Assembly (NCBI RefSeq): GCF_010093535.1
Contig: NW_022985168.1
Location: 1,074,223 to 1,138,222 of the forward strand
Length of the DNA stretch: 64,000 nt
Direction of reading: 5' to 3'
Source of the DNA: Lindgomyces ingoldianus
Taxonomy: Eukaryota; Ascomycota; Dothideomycetes; Pleosporales; Lindgomycetaceae
This document shows, in pieces, positions 1 through 12,900 of the stretch. Positions within the stretch are counted from its first letter, which is position 1; each line of letters opens with the position of its first letter. The position numbers and the translations under genes are program-made. The notes under the pieces were generated by a model. That model did no database searches. It saw only the letters and a list, made by a program, of their open reading frames with translations, and was not told where the DNA came from.

Positions 1-847
1 TATAGCTAAATTATAAAAGCTAAGTAATAAAAAAAAGTAGGTAATTATTAAGACTATACTTAAGCTATATGCGTAAGGAATTTCCTCTTAGATAGCATTT
101 ATAGGTAATATAGCTAATTCTTTATACACTAAGTGTAATCTAGGCTATATTTATATAAACTAGCCTAGTGCATTTATAAAGTGTTATTTAAAGCTTAAAG
201 TAAAGTTTTAAGCGTAAGTATAGTTAAAAAATATTTAGCAAATTATAAAGCTTATTTTACTAAAGTTATATGTGTTATTATTCTAAATGCTATACTTAGC
301 TTTAATATTCTTTATAAGGCTAAACCTGCTTTAAATTACTCTAGAACTTTTATAAAAAGCTTTTTTATAGTTATACTTATACTTAAATATTACTTTAAGC
401 TTTAAATAACGCTTTATAAACATACTAAGCTAGTTTATATAAACATAGCCTAGATTACACTTAGCGTGCAAAGAATTAGCTATATTAGCTATAAATGCTA
501 TTTAAAAGAAAATTTCTTGCGTATATAGCTTAAGTATAGTCTTAATAATTACCTACTTTTTTTATTACCTAGCCTTTATAATTTAGCTGTAGAATTAGCT
601 TATAAAGGTTATCTAGTGCTATAGTTATTTATTATTATTTTTATAGAACTTTGTACATAGCTATAGCATATTTTTTTAAAAGTTTTATGTCTTATTTAAA
701 AGCTTAAAGTAAAAGCTGTATCTAACATTCTTTTAGCACATTTAAGTAGTGTTATAGGGAATGCATTAGTGTAGAAAGAGTAGTTTAGTAGGGTTTTAGT
801 AAAAGTAAGCAACTTAGGTGTGTAAGCAACTCGCCTGTGAAGTACGT
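1..847 (-). mobile_element. TIR DNA transposon copy A (right part), Fot1-like/MITE family, RIP-mutated
   Basis: The right end carries the family TIR (rc begins ACGTACTTCACAGGCGAG) and is followed by the TA target duplication at 848-849. Positions 1-240 and about 330-590 are inverted copies of each other, so the element folds back on itself. No coding frame survives; TpA is hugely over-represented. The left end lies outside the window. The element sits in copy C, whose internal sequence resumes at 850. Assignment to the Fot1/pogo (Tc1-mariner) group is inferred from the relatives D and E. Confidence 0.75.
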
Positions 848-1578
848 TATATTAAAGTGCTTTAATTAGTTTAGACTAACCTTATTAGTAGTTTAGCTAT
901 ACTTAAAAACTATAATAACTTAATTTTAAAGTATATATTTATTATTATACTAATTTAAAAAGTAATTACTAGCTTACTTTTTAGTATTAATACTTTAAAG
1001 AGTTATTATCTACTTTTAGTTACTTAGTTAAACTACTTTTAGCTATTTTTATTTCTTTAAAGTTATAATAACTACTTTAGTAGATATTTAACTTACTATA
1101 AACTCTATTTTATTAAAGTTGTATATGTTATTAACGTACACTATAGGCAAGTTACTTACACATCTAAGTTACTTACTTTTACTAAGACTTTACTAAACTA
1201 CTCTTTTTATACTAATGCATTCCTAACAACACTACTTAAACATGCTAAAAGAATGTTAGATATAGCTTATATTCTAGGCTTTTAAATAAGACATAACACT
1301 TTTAAAGTAACATACTATAGCTATATATTAAAAAATTTTAAAAAATAATTAATAACTAACATAACTACTAGATAACTTTTATAATCTAATTTTATAGCTA
1401 ACTTATAAAAGCTAGGTAATAATAAAAAGTAGGTAATTATTAAGCACATACTTAAGCTATATACATAAGGATTTTTCTCTTAGCTAGTAGCTACAGCTAA
1501 TATAGCTAATTCTTTACACGCTAAGTATAATCTAGGCTATATTAGCATAAACTAGCCTGGTATGTTTATAAAGCATTC

Positions 1579-2001
1579 TGTTGCGTTTGCTAAAAGGTTA
1601 ACCTTCCAGCTAGCACAGCAGAAGGATATATATATAGACGGATAGCTGTACGCGACACACCCCCTAGCTTAAACTGTGGAACGAGAGAGGTGAAACATAG
1701 TAAAACAACCTTAACACACTCTCCCTAGCCTAAGCAACAGAACTTAGAGACAGATCTAAATACAAGGTAGCCTCTGTAATAAGCGCACTGCCTAAATGCT
1801 CTTTGCTAAGCGTAGGAATTAAACACGCAGTGCTCTAGGATAATGCAATCCTATTAGTGGAGCAGGGGTGCGCAAATTTTTAAGCGCTAACTATCTACAC
1901 TACGCTGCAAACTAGGCTTATAACTGTTGCGTTTGCCAAAAGGTTAACCTTCCAGCTAGCACAGCAGAAGGATATATATAGACAGATAGCTGTACGCGAC
2001 A
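1579..2001 (-). mobile_element. TRIM-like mini LTR retrotransposon, 423 bp
   Basis: Two direct repeats, 1579-1657 and 1925-2001, both TGTTGCG...CGCGACA, are bounded by the 5-bp duplication CATTC (1574-1578 and 2002-2006). The 267-bp interior has no open frame. Read on the minus strand, a purine tract AGCTAGGGGGTG abuts the left LTR (polypurine tract) and GTTATAAGCC follows the right LTR. The latter resembles the anticodon-half of initiator tRNA-Met used as primer by Copia elements (inference, allowing one G to A change). Far less mutated than the surrounding DNA. Confidence 0.8.
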
Positions 2002-2231
2002 CATTCTTTAAAGCTTAAAGTAAATTTTTAAGTATAAGTATAGTTAGTAAATATTTAGCCTATTATAAAGCTTATATTATTAAAGTTGTACATATTATTA
2101 TTCTAGATGCTATACTTAGCTTTAATATTCTTTATAAAGCTAAACTAGCTTTAAATTACTTTCTGTAACGATTCTCGTTCCATCTTGGGTCGCCTGGAAC
2201 CTATCTGAAGGGTCCCCGTATCGCTCTGACC

Positions 2232-2537
2232 TGTAACGATTCGCATGAATCGTTCCATCTCGGGTCGTCCGGAACCTATCCGAAGGGTCCCCGTATCGGC
2301 TCCGACCCTGACTCGACCTGGCCCGGACTCTGCCCTGCCCCCTGCTGTACCCCTATTCCCTCATGTATTTAGTCGCGCCTCGCCCCCGTAGCTAGCTCAG
2401 TAGTTTTCTGATATCCTTTTGTACAAGGCCTATAGGTGTTAATGGCATTCCCAGGTTCAGAGTCCCCACGCACTCCCATATGCCTCTGAGTGGATTCCCA
2501 CCGCATTCGGACCCATTGTCTTGCCTGCGCCGTTACA
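2232..2537 (+). mobile_element. Solo LTR of the L1 family, inserted in the L1 5' LTR
   Basis: This 306-bp copy of the same LTR (TGTAACGATTC...CCGTTACA) interrupts the 5' LTR of L1, flanked by TGACC (2227-2231) and CGACC (2538-2542). It is less mutated than its host LTR (for example GCGCCTCGCCCC retained), so it is the younger insertion. It contains tRNA-like A- and B-box motifs at 2393-2405 and 2454-2465 (see findings). Confidence 0.85.
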
Positions 2538-2933
2538 CGACCCTGGCTCGACCCTGACTCGACCTGGCCCCAACTCTGCCCTGCCCCCTGATGTACCCCT
2601 ATTCCCCCATGTATTTAGTCGCACCTCGCCCCTGTAGCTAGCTCAGTAGTTTTCTAATATCCTCTGTACAAGACCTATAGGTGTTAATAGAAATTCCTAG
2701 GTTCTAAGTCCCCACGCACTTCTATATGCCTCTAAGTAGATTCCTACCGCATTTAGACCTATCGTCTTGCCTGTGCTATTACATTATATTAGAAAACTTA
2801 CTTTTGCTAGTAACAGCCTTATTAATAATATTACACTAATTATTTATTTAACTACGTCTAAGCTCTAAGACGTGTCTAATTTAGTTTAGATTATAATACT
2901 TACACACTATTATATTAAACTATTTAGTTTATA

Positions 2934-4773
2934 ACATGGTCCACAAGCGAATGTTCAACACAAGCGAGTGTTCCGCCCCACCACTAAATTTAACTTTAAA
3001 GACTATTAATTTAACAACGCAAAAATATACTATATAAAATAAACTACTATAGGATTATTTAATATCCTTACATGTACAAGAGTTATGCCTAGGCTTGTTG
3101 CAGCGCTTGCAGCGCTGTGCGCGCGCTGCGCTGCTTTTAGCAGTTAACTCCTCCTAAGGCATTTTACTACCTTCTGCTATACTAGTAAGCTTCTAAGTAC
3201 TTAACTTAAAGCCTTAATAACTTATTAGAGTTTTTTTTTTTTAAATTTACTTTTTTTTACGCTGCTTGCGCTTTGTAGCTGCCTTATAGGCCCTCTCTAG
3301 GGCAGCTGCTTAATTACGCTGTAAAACAGCAACATAAGCTATTTTAGTAGCGCCCTTACTTAGCTGCTTTACTAGATTAAGCATAGTAAAAGAAAATAAA
3401 TTTTAATGCCTTTAAATCTAATTATATAGTAAAGTTAACTAAGCCTTAACCTTATAAAAATTGCTAGGTGTTTAAGCCTCCTAAGCAGTATTTAGTAGTA
3501 GAGTAGCTAGCTAATTAGGTAGCTGTATATTAAGCTTTAAGAGCACTAGCTCTAGGTTAAATAGGACTAGTCCTGTAGCTCTAAAGCCTGTGCAGATATT
3601 ATTTATTATAATTAAGCAACTAAATGCTGCTTTAAAGGCTAGTAGAAAGGTTAGCTTGTTAATATAGTTAATCTAGTAGTAGATTAACTAGCTAATTTTA
3701 GTACTATACGCGCACTTTAACAGCAAAAAGCAGCTAACGTTAAGCGGCTGTAGAATATGTGACGCGTGTGCTGGCATACAGAGCGCTATAATACGCCTCT
3801 GCTTACAGAGCTTTAGAAATTTAACAGAGTAATAGCTCTTATAGCTATTAAAAATAAGTAGCTACTATAAGCCTACTAAGCAATCTTTTATGTGCAAATT
3901 AAAGTGCTCTAGCTATATAATTCTATATTTATTAGTTATCTAGCTGTTATTGCTAACACTAATAGCCTAGTCCTTTAGTATATCTTTATCCTTATACTAG
4001 GCAGATAGGTAATGCTTGCCTTTAAAGATTATGTACAAAGGTATTGCCTACCTATCTGCGTTAATGCCTGCAATAACTGTCACCTATTTACAGTTGCCTA
4101 GCTATATAGCCTTTAGCTAATTATGTCTATCTGTGCCTATAATAACTATTTAGCTTAATATAACCCCTATCTAAAAGCCTGTCTTGTTAAAATTATATGT
4201 GTCCTAATCTATAATGCTGTACTTTAATTATGTAGCCTCTATAAGCTTAAACTACTTGCTTATAATTACTAAATCTTTGCATTTTGCTTGTTAGTAATTG
4301 TACAGTTAGCTAAGGTAGGTTTTAACTGCTAGCGTACGCGCAACAAAGTTAGATAGCTAGTTAATACCTGCTAGTAGAGCGCTGCGCTTAGTAAGAAGCT
4401 TGTTAGCTATCTCTTGTACAGCACCTAGAGTAGGCGCAAATCCTTAGAAATCTAGATTAAGTATATGCTTAATAATTACCTCCTCTTCTAGCTTTGTAAG
4501 CTTCTTGTTGTTAGCTATACAGTTGTGTTGCATAGTTATCCCTGCGCGTTGTTAGCAGAGAGCTATTTAATTAACATTATAGAGTGCTGCAGTGCGCCTC
4601 TTAGTTAAAGACGCGTCTCTATTAAGAGCTTAAATAGCTAGGTTAATTCTAGCCTCTTTTAAAGATAATTAATTATATAGTTGTTAATGCATCGCAGTTA
4701 GTAGTAGGTTAGCTGCGTTTTAGTGGTGGGGCGGAACACTCGCTTGTGTTGAACATTCGCTTGTGGACCATGT
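2934..4773 (-). mobile_element. Fot1/pogo-like DNA transposon with RIP-killed transposase
   Basis: The 54-bp TIRs begin ACATGGTCCACAAGCGAATG and are nearly perfect, flanked by TA (2932-2933, 4774-4775). On the minus strand, fragments of a DDE_1 transposase are readable between about 4690 and 3900. They comprise an N-terminal DNA-binding stretch (4470-4290) and the catalytic NFDETGF-type motif, now NFNKTGF, near 4180. Length (1840 bp) fits Fot1 elements. Stops are frequent and mostly TAG/TAA from CAA, CAG or TGG. The element sits inside L1. Confidence 0.85.
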
Positions 4774-7577
4774 TAGATAAGATACTAGAAACTTTCTATT
4801 AACTAAAGCCTTTAGGTTTAGAACTTTCTATCTCTTATAATTAGAATTACTTTTAGAAAAGTTATAAAGAGTGCGCTAAGGTAGAAACCTAAAGACTACT
4901 AATAACTTATTAGAATTAGAGGCAACTGCTAATGTCTAACTAACTACACTTTAATTCTAGAATTAAGATACGCTCTAGCTAAGGTAAGCCCTTTAAAGTT
5001 AATTAATAATCTATGTTAATAGCTAAACCTGCTTCTATAGCACCTAAAGCTATACTCTTACCTAATTTAAAGTTAACCCCTAGTAGTATATTTATTAATA
5101 ATTAAATTACTTAATTATAAGTATAGCTTAAGCAGCTAATCTAGCTAAAAACTACTAGTTAACTTTTACTAACTACTAAATTACCTCTAATAACACCCTG
5201 TACTACCTTTGCTACTCTAAGTGTAAAAGACTTTTTAGGCACTTCTTAGACCTAGTAAATCTACCTTACTAAACACACGCTTAAGATTAGAATCCTTATA
5301 GATAGTAAAGAACCTATGTTTAAATAATAGCAAGCCTTTATTATATATAGACTTAACATTAATTTAGATTACTATTAGAGCAAGCGCGCACGCATGGCAT
5401 TAATATAGGGACACACAGCTAGTATCGCGAAGGATTATCTAGAGCTAGGATACCTAGCTAAATTAGACTAGTTTTAGTTTAAGAAGGCAGAGGACACAAT
5501 AGTAATACTTTGTACTATAATCACTACTAATAGAGACTATTAGTCTACAGAGGAGGGGGTAGTGTAACAATTCTTGTTCTATCTTAGGTCGCCTAGAACC
5601 TATCTGAAGGGTCTCTGTATTAGCTCCAACCCTAGCTTAACCCTGACTCGACCTAGCCCTAACTCTGCCCTGCCCCCTGCTGTACCCCTATTCCTCTATG
5701 TATTTAGTCGCACCTTGCCTCTGTAGCTAGCTTAGTAGTTTTTTAATATCCTTTGTACAAGGCCTATAGATGTTAATAGAAATTCCTAGGTTCTAAGTCC
5801 CCACGCACTTCTATATGCCTCTAAGTGGATTCCCACCGCATTTAGACCTATTGTCTTGCCTGTGCTGTTACACTTTTAAATTTTTATAAAAAGCTTTTTT
5901 ATAGTTATAGTTATACTTAAACTTTACTTTAAGCTTTATATAACACTTTATAAATATGCTAGGCTAGTTTATGCTAACATAGCCTAGATTATACTTAGTG
6001 TGTAAGGAATTAACTATATTAGCTACAGCTACTAGCTAAAAGGAAAATTCTTATGCTTACTAATTACCTACTTTTTATTATTACTTAGCTTTTATAAGTT
6101 AGCTATAAAATTAGCTTATAAAAGTTGTCTAGTGTGTTAGTTATTTATTATTTTTTAAGAGAACTTATATATAGCTATAGCATGTTACTTTAAAAGTGTT
6201 ACATCTTATTTAAAAGCTTAGAGTATAAGCTGTATCTAATATTCTTTTAGCGTGTTAGAGTAGTGTTGTTAGGAATATATTAGTATAAAAAAAGTAGTTT
6301 AATAGAGTCTTAGTAAAAGCAACTTAGGTGTGTAAGCAACTTACCTATAGTGTATGTTATTTTAAATACTATACTTAGCTTTAATTTTCTTTATAAGGCT
6401 AAACTAGCTTTAAATTACTTTAAAAAATTTATAAATTACTTTTTTATAGTTATACTTATACTTAAACTTTTCTTTAAGCTTTAAATAACACTTAATAAAC
6501 ATACTAAGCTAGTTTATACTAATATAGTCTAAATTATACTTAGTGTGTAAAAGATTAGCTATATTTGCTATAGCTACTAGCTAAAAGAAAACTCTTTTCT
6601 ATCTAGCTTAAGTATATGCTTAATAATTACTTACTTTTTATTATTATTTAGCTTTTATAAGTTAGCTATAAAACTACCTTATAAAAGTTATTTAGTATAT
6701 TTGTTGAATAGGCTCCATGCTAGCTATGCAAAGCAAAGAGGTTTGCACAGTGTACACATCGCGCGGGGGGGGTTTGCAGGTAACTAGTGTTGATTCTTCT
6801 TGTTCTAATTCTGTGCGAAGGAAAGGGGTATTTATCTGTCTGTGCGTACAACTGTGACATAAGACTATAACACATAACGCCTAACTGCGTATCTAAATAT
6901 TGCTATTTAAACACTAGCAACCTTTTCTTTTTCCTTTATACAGACCTTACCTAGTCTGCTCTACTTATACTTATAATATAACGCCCTATTTATTATCTTA
7001 TATAGGCCTAAGTTTATTAACTAACACTTTAACTCTAATAGTTAGTTAGTTGTATAAAATTAGTTTCTTAAAAGTAGAGTTTAGCGCCTTCTTTATATAA
7101 GCATCTACTAGGTTATTTTTTCTATTAATTTACTTAATTTTTATCATCTTTTTTTTCTTATATAATTTTTAAATTAACATAATATTAATTAGTTATAGGC
7201 TTTTTTTATTTATTATACTAAGCTTTACAAGACATTTATACAGAGATCTTCAATCTATGCATAGTATAATAAGTATTAGAGGTAGTCTAATCATATGTAT
7301 AATTTAGTTAATTATTATTCTTAGTGTAATTACACAGTTAAATCCTTTTACTATTCTATATAGTTTACTAGCTAGTATAGAGCAAGTAACATGTTTACAT
7401 TTAAAGAAGTTCTAGTATAAAATATTACTTATAATTTTAAAGTTGTATAAGTTTTTAGTGCGCTGCTTTATTTTAAGAATAATAAAAAAGCTAAGCTATA
7501 AACTTAAGTTTTTATTATTTATAAATAATCTATTAGTAAAGATAAACAACTTTATATAAAAAAAATTAAATAGTATG

Positions 7578-7739
7578 TGTCGCAACTGCTAATTAGAGAG
7601 CAATAAGAAGCAAGTCTATTAACTATAAAAGGCTTATAAAGAGCCTACCTATGTAGTAGGAGCTCTAGCGCTAAGTGTCTTAGGCTGCTTGTCTAAAACA
7701 CAGGCGCAACACTAGGACTATATGCTCTCTTACACAACA
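7578..7739. mobile_element. Solo LTR, 162 bp
   Basis: TGTCGCAACT...CTTACACAACA flanked by GTATG on both sides (7573-7577, 7740-7744). It is GC-richer than its surroundings. The parent family is not otherwise seen in the window, and orientation cannot be decided. Confidence 0.8.
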
Positions 7740-8008
7740 GTATGTATAATAATTCTGAATTTTAATTATTAATTTACTATTAAATTTATATATTTAAGGC
7801 CTTAATATTGTTATATAATAGTAACATAACTTAAGCAGTAGTAAATAAGTTAAATGCTGCCTCTAGTTAACACACTAACATAATATAGGCACCTTGTGCG
7901 CGCTGTTTAATGTACCTCTGTGTAGCGTTCTCTATGTTTAGGTCTACTATATAGAGGTTCTTAGCTTATTTTTTCTAAGTTAATAAAATTATAGTTTTAT
8001 TTTATATA

Positions 8009-9140
8009 ACGTACCTAACAGGTTGGCCGGCCACACGGGTTGGCCGGCCACTTTTGCTAAGCCCCCACTAAACTCTACCTATCTACATAATGCCTTAACA
8101 ATAACACTAGATTAAATCTTCTAAAGAACGTTAGATACAGCTTGCTCTTTAGGCTCTTAAATAAGACTTAAAACTCTCCTTGCAACACGCTGCAGCTATC
8201 TATAATATCTCTCACACAACACTAAGCAATTAACGCGCTAGACAGCCTTCACAAGCAGAATGCTAGCCTAAATTAAGGAATCTAACTAAGCTTAAAAAGA
8301 AGGTAGTTGTTAAGCACATACTTAAGCTTATTACACGTAGATTTCTCTTTAGGCTTGCAGCTATAGCTAATATAGCTAATTCCTTACCTACAAAGCGCAA
8401 TCTAGGCTAGGTTAGCTTAAACTAGACTAGTATGTAGGTTAAGCACTGCCCTAAGTTTATAATAAAGTTTAATTATAAGTATAATTATAAAAGAGCGCTC
8501 TACAAAGATCTAAAAGTTATCTAGGGCTAGTTTTGCCTAGTAGCTAACATAAAAGCTAAGTACAGTATCTAAAATAAAGATAGGTATAACTTTAACAAGT
8601 TAAGCTTTATAATAAGCTAAATATTAACTAGAGCAGTTATTACAGCTTTAGAGAAACAAAGACAGCTAAAGGCAATACAGTAAAGTAATAAAAAGTAGAC
8701 TATAGTTATCTAAAGCATTAACATAATAAAGTAAGCTATAAGATTACAAAGCTTTAAGCAGCAAATAAAGCTGCTATGTAATGTAGATTACATAAAAGGA
8801 AGCAGATTTAGGCAAAAGAGACCTTAATAGTTAAGAATAGAGCTTATCTAACTGCTTTAAAGGAGTTTAGAGCGCGTAGTAATAGAAAGAAGCTAAAGAC
8901 GCAGGTGCATGCTAAAAAAAGTAAGCTAAGTTAAAGGTAATATAGGCAGTGCAATTAAACTAGGCATAACTTGCGTATGTGTAAGCAAGTAGTAGAAGTA
9001 GACTCTAAATAATATCTTATGTTGTATTACTCTATACAGGGCTAAAGTAGGCTGTTTTGCGAGAGAATAGGGTGGTTTTAGTAGAGGCTTAGCAAAAGTG
9101 GCCGGCTAACCCGTGTGGCCGGCCAACCTGTTAGGTACGT
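8009..9140 (+). mobile_element. TIR DNA transposon D with GGCCGGCC-bearing ends, Fot1-like remnant
   Basis: TIRs of about 60 bp start ACGTACCTAACAGGTTGGCC and contain the octamer GGCCGGCC twice in the left TIR (once intact, once as GGCCGGCT, in the right). TA duplications lie at 8007-8008 and 9141-9142. Plus-strand frames at about 8850-8995 read as the C-terminal tail of a Fot1-type transposase, ending in a cysteine/histidine knuckle (RHNLRMCK). The interior aligns in inverse orientation with E at 15,060-15,350. At 1132 bp it is too short for an intact transposase. Confidence 0.75.
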
Positions 9141-9481
9141 TAAGCTAAATCTTTTTTTATTAAATTTTATAGGCTATTTATGTAATAGTATTATTTTAGG
9201 CTTTACATAAAATTTAGCTTTCTACAGCTTTTCTTCTTTATATTACGCAAAATTAGTTATAATAATACTAAAAGTGTTATTTATTTATAGCTCTATAATT
9301 TTAAATGTTTTTATGCCTTTATACATAATTAATAGGCATAGATTATATAAAAAGGTTTTTATGTAAAGTTTATTTTTATAGTAGTTATAGTAACGTACTT
9401 CTGTCAGATATGCGCACCTACTGTCAAGACAGGAGGAACGTTTGACGAAAGCTGCTACATAGTACGAGCAATAAGCTCGAA

Positions 9482-9986
9482 NNNNNNNNNNNNNNNNNNN
9501 NNNNNNNNNNNNNNNNNNNNNNNNNNNNNNNNNNNNNNNNNNNNNNNNNNNNNNNNNNNNNNNNNNNNNNNNNNNNNNNNNNNNNNNNNNNNNNNNNNNN
9601 NNNNNNNNNNNNNNNNNNNNNNNNNNNNNNNNNNNNNNNNNNNNNNNNNNNNNNNNNNNNNNNNNNNNNNNNNNNNNNNNNNNNNNNNNNNNNNNNNNNN
9701 NNNNNNNNNNNNNNNNNNNNNNNNNNNNNNNNNNNNNNNNNNNNNNNNNNNNNNNNNNNNNNNNNNNNNNNNNNNNNNNNNNNNNNNNNNNNNNNNNNNN
9801 NNNNNNNNNNNNNNNNNNNNNNNNNNNNNNNNNNNNNNNNNNNNNNNNNNNNNNNNNNNNNNNNNNNNNNNNNNNNNNNNNNNNNNNNNNNNNNNNNNNN
9901 NNNNNNNNNNNNNNNNNNNNNNNNNNNNNNNNNNNNNNNNNNNNNNNNNNNNNNNNNNNNNNNNNNNNNNNNNNNNNNNNNNNNNN
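9482..9986. other. Assembly gap (505 N)
   Basis: The run of N lies where the rest of the 5' LTR, the primer binding site and the start of gag of the Copia element should be. The true size is unknown. Any apparent open frame crossing it is meaningless. Confidence 0.99.
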
Positions 9987-12900
9987 CTCCAAACCAAGAG
10001 CTCTAGAGATGCCGCTAATAGCTGAGTTTTCACCAGCCTCCAACGTTAAAACGCCTACGCACATGAACAAGCTATTAATAAGCAGTGTTAGAGCCTTTAA
10101 AGAAGCCATTAAATACTACAAGATTAAGGCTAACAAGTACAAGAGTAACAGACATAATTATAAAAGAGAGCAATTAAGCCTCTAACAGATTATTGTCTTT
10201 ATCTAGTTAATAGTTAGCCCGCATCTGCAGTGTACATGCTGTTCCCTAGATTAACTACTTAGACAGTGGATTATAAACTTTAAAGCTACAGTAGGTGTTA
10301 ACAACTAATTTAAACAAAAACATGCGCGCAACTAATATAATGCATCCTTAAAGCTGCTAAGAAACGCAAGCATATAGGACCTGTGGCTAGCAGAGTATAA
10401 TTACGCTGCCACAGAAGCGGAGACACAAAATGTTCTAGAAACAACGCAGTTTAATGCTGTAGCAAAGGACTTTCTAACTACTATAAATAAAGTCGCCCCT
10501 TATTAGTCTACAACCTTTTAGAAAAGCAGACAGTTCGCACTAAACATAAATTAAAAAGAAATAATAAAGCACTTTTAAGAACATATAATGTTAAATTATC
10601 TAATATATATAGGAAAGTATAAAGCTACCTTTACAACAGATAACTTATTATATCTTGCTAAAAGTAGGAAGACCACCTAGGGCATAAACAGGGACGCCTG
10701 TAGTGCAGAAGTTACAATGTTAAGAAAATAGAGTAGACCTTAACATTAATGTTATTAAGAAGATAACAGGAAGTTATTTTTAAGCTAAAAACCTGCTAAA
10801 ACAGGAGGCACTAAATGTCCTGCATACAAACACATCTATGCGCTAAAGGACTGCTTCTATGTCTATCTAGACAGAGCACTAGACTAGTAGATGCTAAATA
10901 AGAGAGTTAAAAAGCTTGTAGCATTAAAGCGCAAGCACAACTTAGAATTTTAAGGCCTGCTAAGAGGGCAGCGCAGACATAATTTAAAGATACTAACTCT
11001 AAAGAGTTTACATATACTTATGCTAGAGATACAAGAAAACTAACTTAAAGGCTAGAAAGTATTAAGAGTTAAGGCAGCTACATTGCTAGCTATAGTTAAT
11101 TTAAACTAGAATAGATATCTACTAAGAGAATTATTTATCCTTAACTTAGGCTTAATATGCTATATTATAAATAATCTTAATTAGATCTATAACTATTATT
11201 TACTAACACTAGAAAACTTTATCTAGTCTAAAAACTCTTACATATAGATTTAAGGCTATAGATTAATTACACTAAGCCTAAAAAGCAAGCATAGAACACA
11301 TAGTTAAGCATATAGTCTTGTACTACATAACGCTGCACTGTGCCTAGACCTGCTGTGCAACCTAGTCTTGTTCTGCCTACTGCAACAGAAAGGAATCTAG
11401 TAGGACACACAAGCAGAGCTGACTGCTTTAAAGGCCTTAGACAGGATAATAATTAGAGATCTTATAGAGATCTATAGCTAATAGGTGTTAGAGTACTATC
11501 TACTACAGGAGGGCTTATATTATACACACATAATTAACATAAGAACTAAATGTAGTCTATAAAAGGCATTAGCAGAGCTATAGCATAAGCGTCTAGGACA
11601 CTCTAGACTAGCTACACTTTAACACCTTGTACAGTAAGCTAAGGGGGTGTGAATTAAAGAAATTATAACAGTCTAATGTAACTTATATAGTAGAGCTAAG
11701 ATATAATAATAAATTAGCTGCGCACTGTAAATTAGTAATAGTAGACCTAGTAAAAGACTGTTAATTAATTTTTATACATATAAAGCATAAAGCATTATAA
11801 AAGAGCAGAGTTAAATGCTAATTACTAATAAGTATTCTAGCCTTTAGTAGGACCTTTACTTTAAAGATAATAGGCCTACTAAATTAATTATTAAAGCTTT
11901 TATAATCTTTATCCTTTTTTTAAAAAACTATTATAACATTACTGTAAAAGTTATTAAAGCTAACAACAAGATTATAATAGTAAAACTAGAGGTAGAATGC
12001 TAGCTAGCATTGCATAGAATAACTGTTAAGCTTTTAGCACTAGATACATAAGCCTAGAACAAAGAAGCTAAACGCTTAGAGGGTGTAAACAAGAAGAAGT
12101 TACAGGCTATGTAACTAGATGCTAACCTACTATAAGACATATAGCCATACATTACTAGAGCAGGCGTATACCTATACAATTAGACGCTGAACTATGCTAA
12201 TAACTAGAAGACACTATATAAGATCTTCTTTACATAAGCAGCTTTAAATAATAAAGTTGTTATATTAATTTAAAAGCTAAGCTTTACACATCTAAAAGCC
12301 TATAGCTATAAAGCATTTATAATAACTAATAACACACATTAAAACAAATCTAAGCTACAGAGGCTAGACTTAAAGGCGTAGATTAGATATCTAGTTAGGT
12401 ACTAATTATTAAACATCTACTATGTATAGATACTACTACTAGTAAAAGTAATCTGTACACGCAATGTTATTTTTAATAAACACTTAATTTTTAGCAGTAA
12501 GCCTAAAGACCTAATAGATAACCTTATACATAACATAGTAAAGAAAATTACTATATACATTAGAATAATTAAGCTTCTAACACCTAGTTATTAGCTAAAG
12601 ACAGAGTTATTCTATAAAAACAATACTATAGATAATACATTAAATTTTAATAAAGTAGACCTACTAGGCTACTATTAAGAAAAGAAGATTAGAGATAACT
12701 ATCTATCTCCTCTAAATACTCTGCTACCTGTAGCATTGCTTATGCAGTTAATAGCTAGAGCAGCACTAAAGCTAAGCTAAATAGAGTTGTTAAAGACTGT
12801 ACTATAAGCTGCAGCCTTTATAGCTAGCATAAGATCTAGAAGTGTAGGAAAGCATAGTAGTAAAATGCTAGATAAAGCAGCATTAATAAAGATGCTATCT

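Larger units (their letters stand above)
2164..5872 (+). mobile_element. Small non-autonomous LTR element L1, itself split twice
   Basis: The 5' LTR is 2164-2783 (309 bp after removing an insertion) and the 3' LTR 5563-5872 (310 bp), TGTAACGATT...GTTACA. Flanks are CTTTC (2159-2163) and CTTTT (5873-5877), a 5-bp duplication with one C to T change. A purine tract AGAGGAGGGGGTAG precedes the 3' LTR, giving plus orientation. Without insertions it is about 1.56 kb with under 1 kb of interior and no recognisable gag or pol. It is inserted in B. Confidence 0.8.
1134..6357. mobile_element. Long-inverted-repeat (foldback/MITE-like) element B
   Basis: Both ends carry the TIR ACGTACACTATAGGCAAG (right end rc ACATACACTATAGGTAAG) with TA duplications at 1132-1133 and 6358-6359. 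Left arm 1134-1573 and right arm 5873-6357 are inverted copies almost to the middle, leaving a core of about 155 bp. Removing the two LTR insertions gives about 1.08 kb. It shares ends with the larger elements C and E, so it is probably an internally deleted, non-autonomous derivative. Confidence 0.8.

Noticed and set aside
2390..2470. Genuine tRNA gene
   Set aside because: The A/B-box resemblance is real, but no acceptor stem or complete cloverleaf can be drawn and the B box has one base too many; the sequence is part of a repeated LTR.
9285..10109. Minus-strand frames of 274 and 192 codons
   Set aside because: Both run through 505 N and are antisense to Copia gag.
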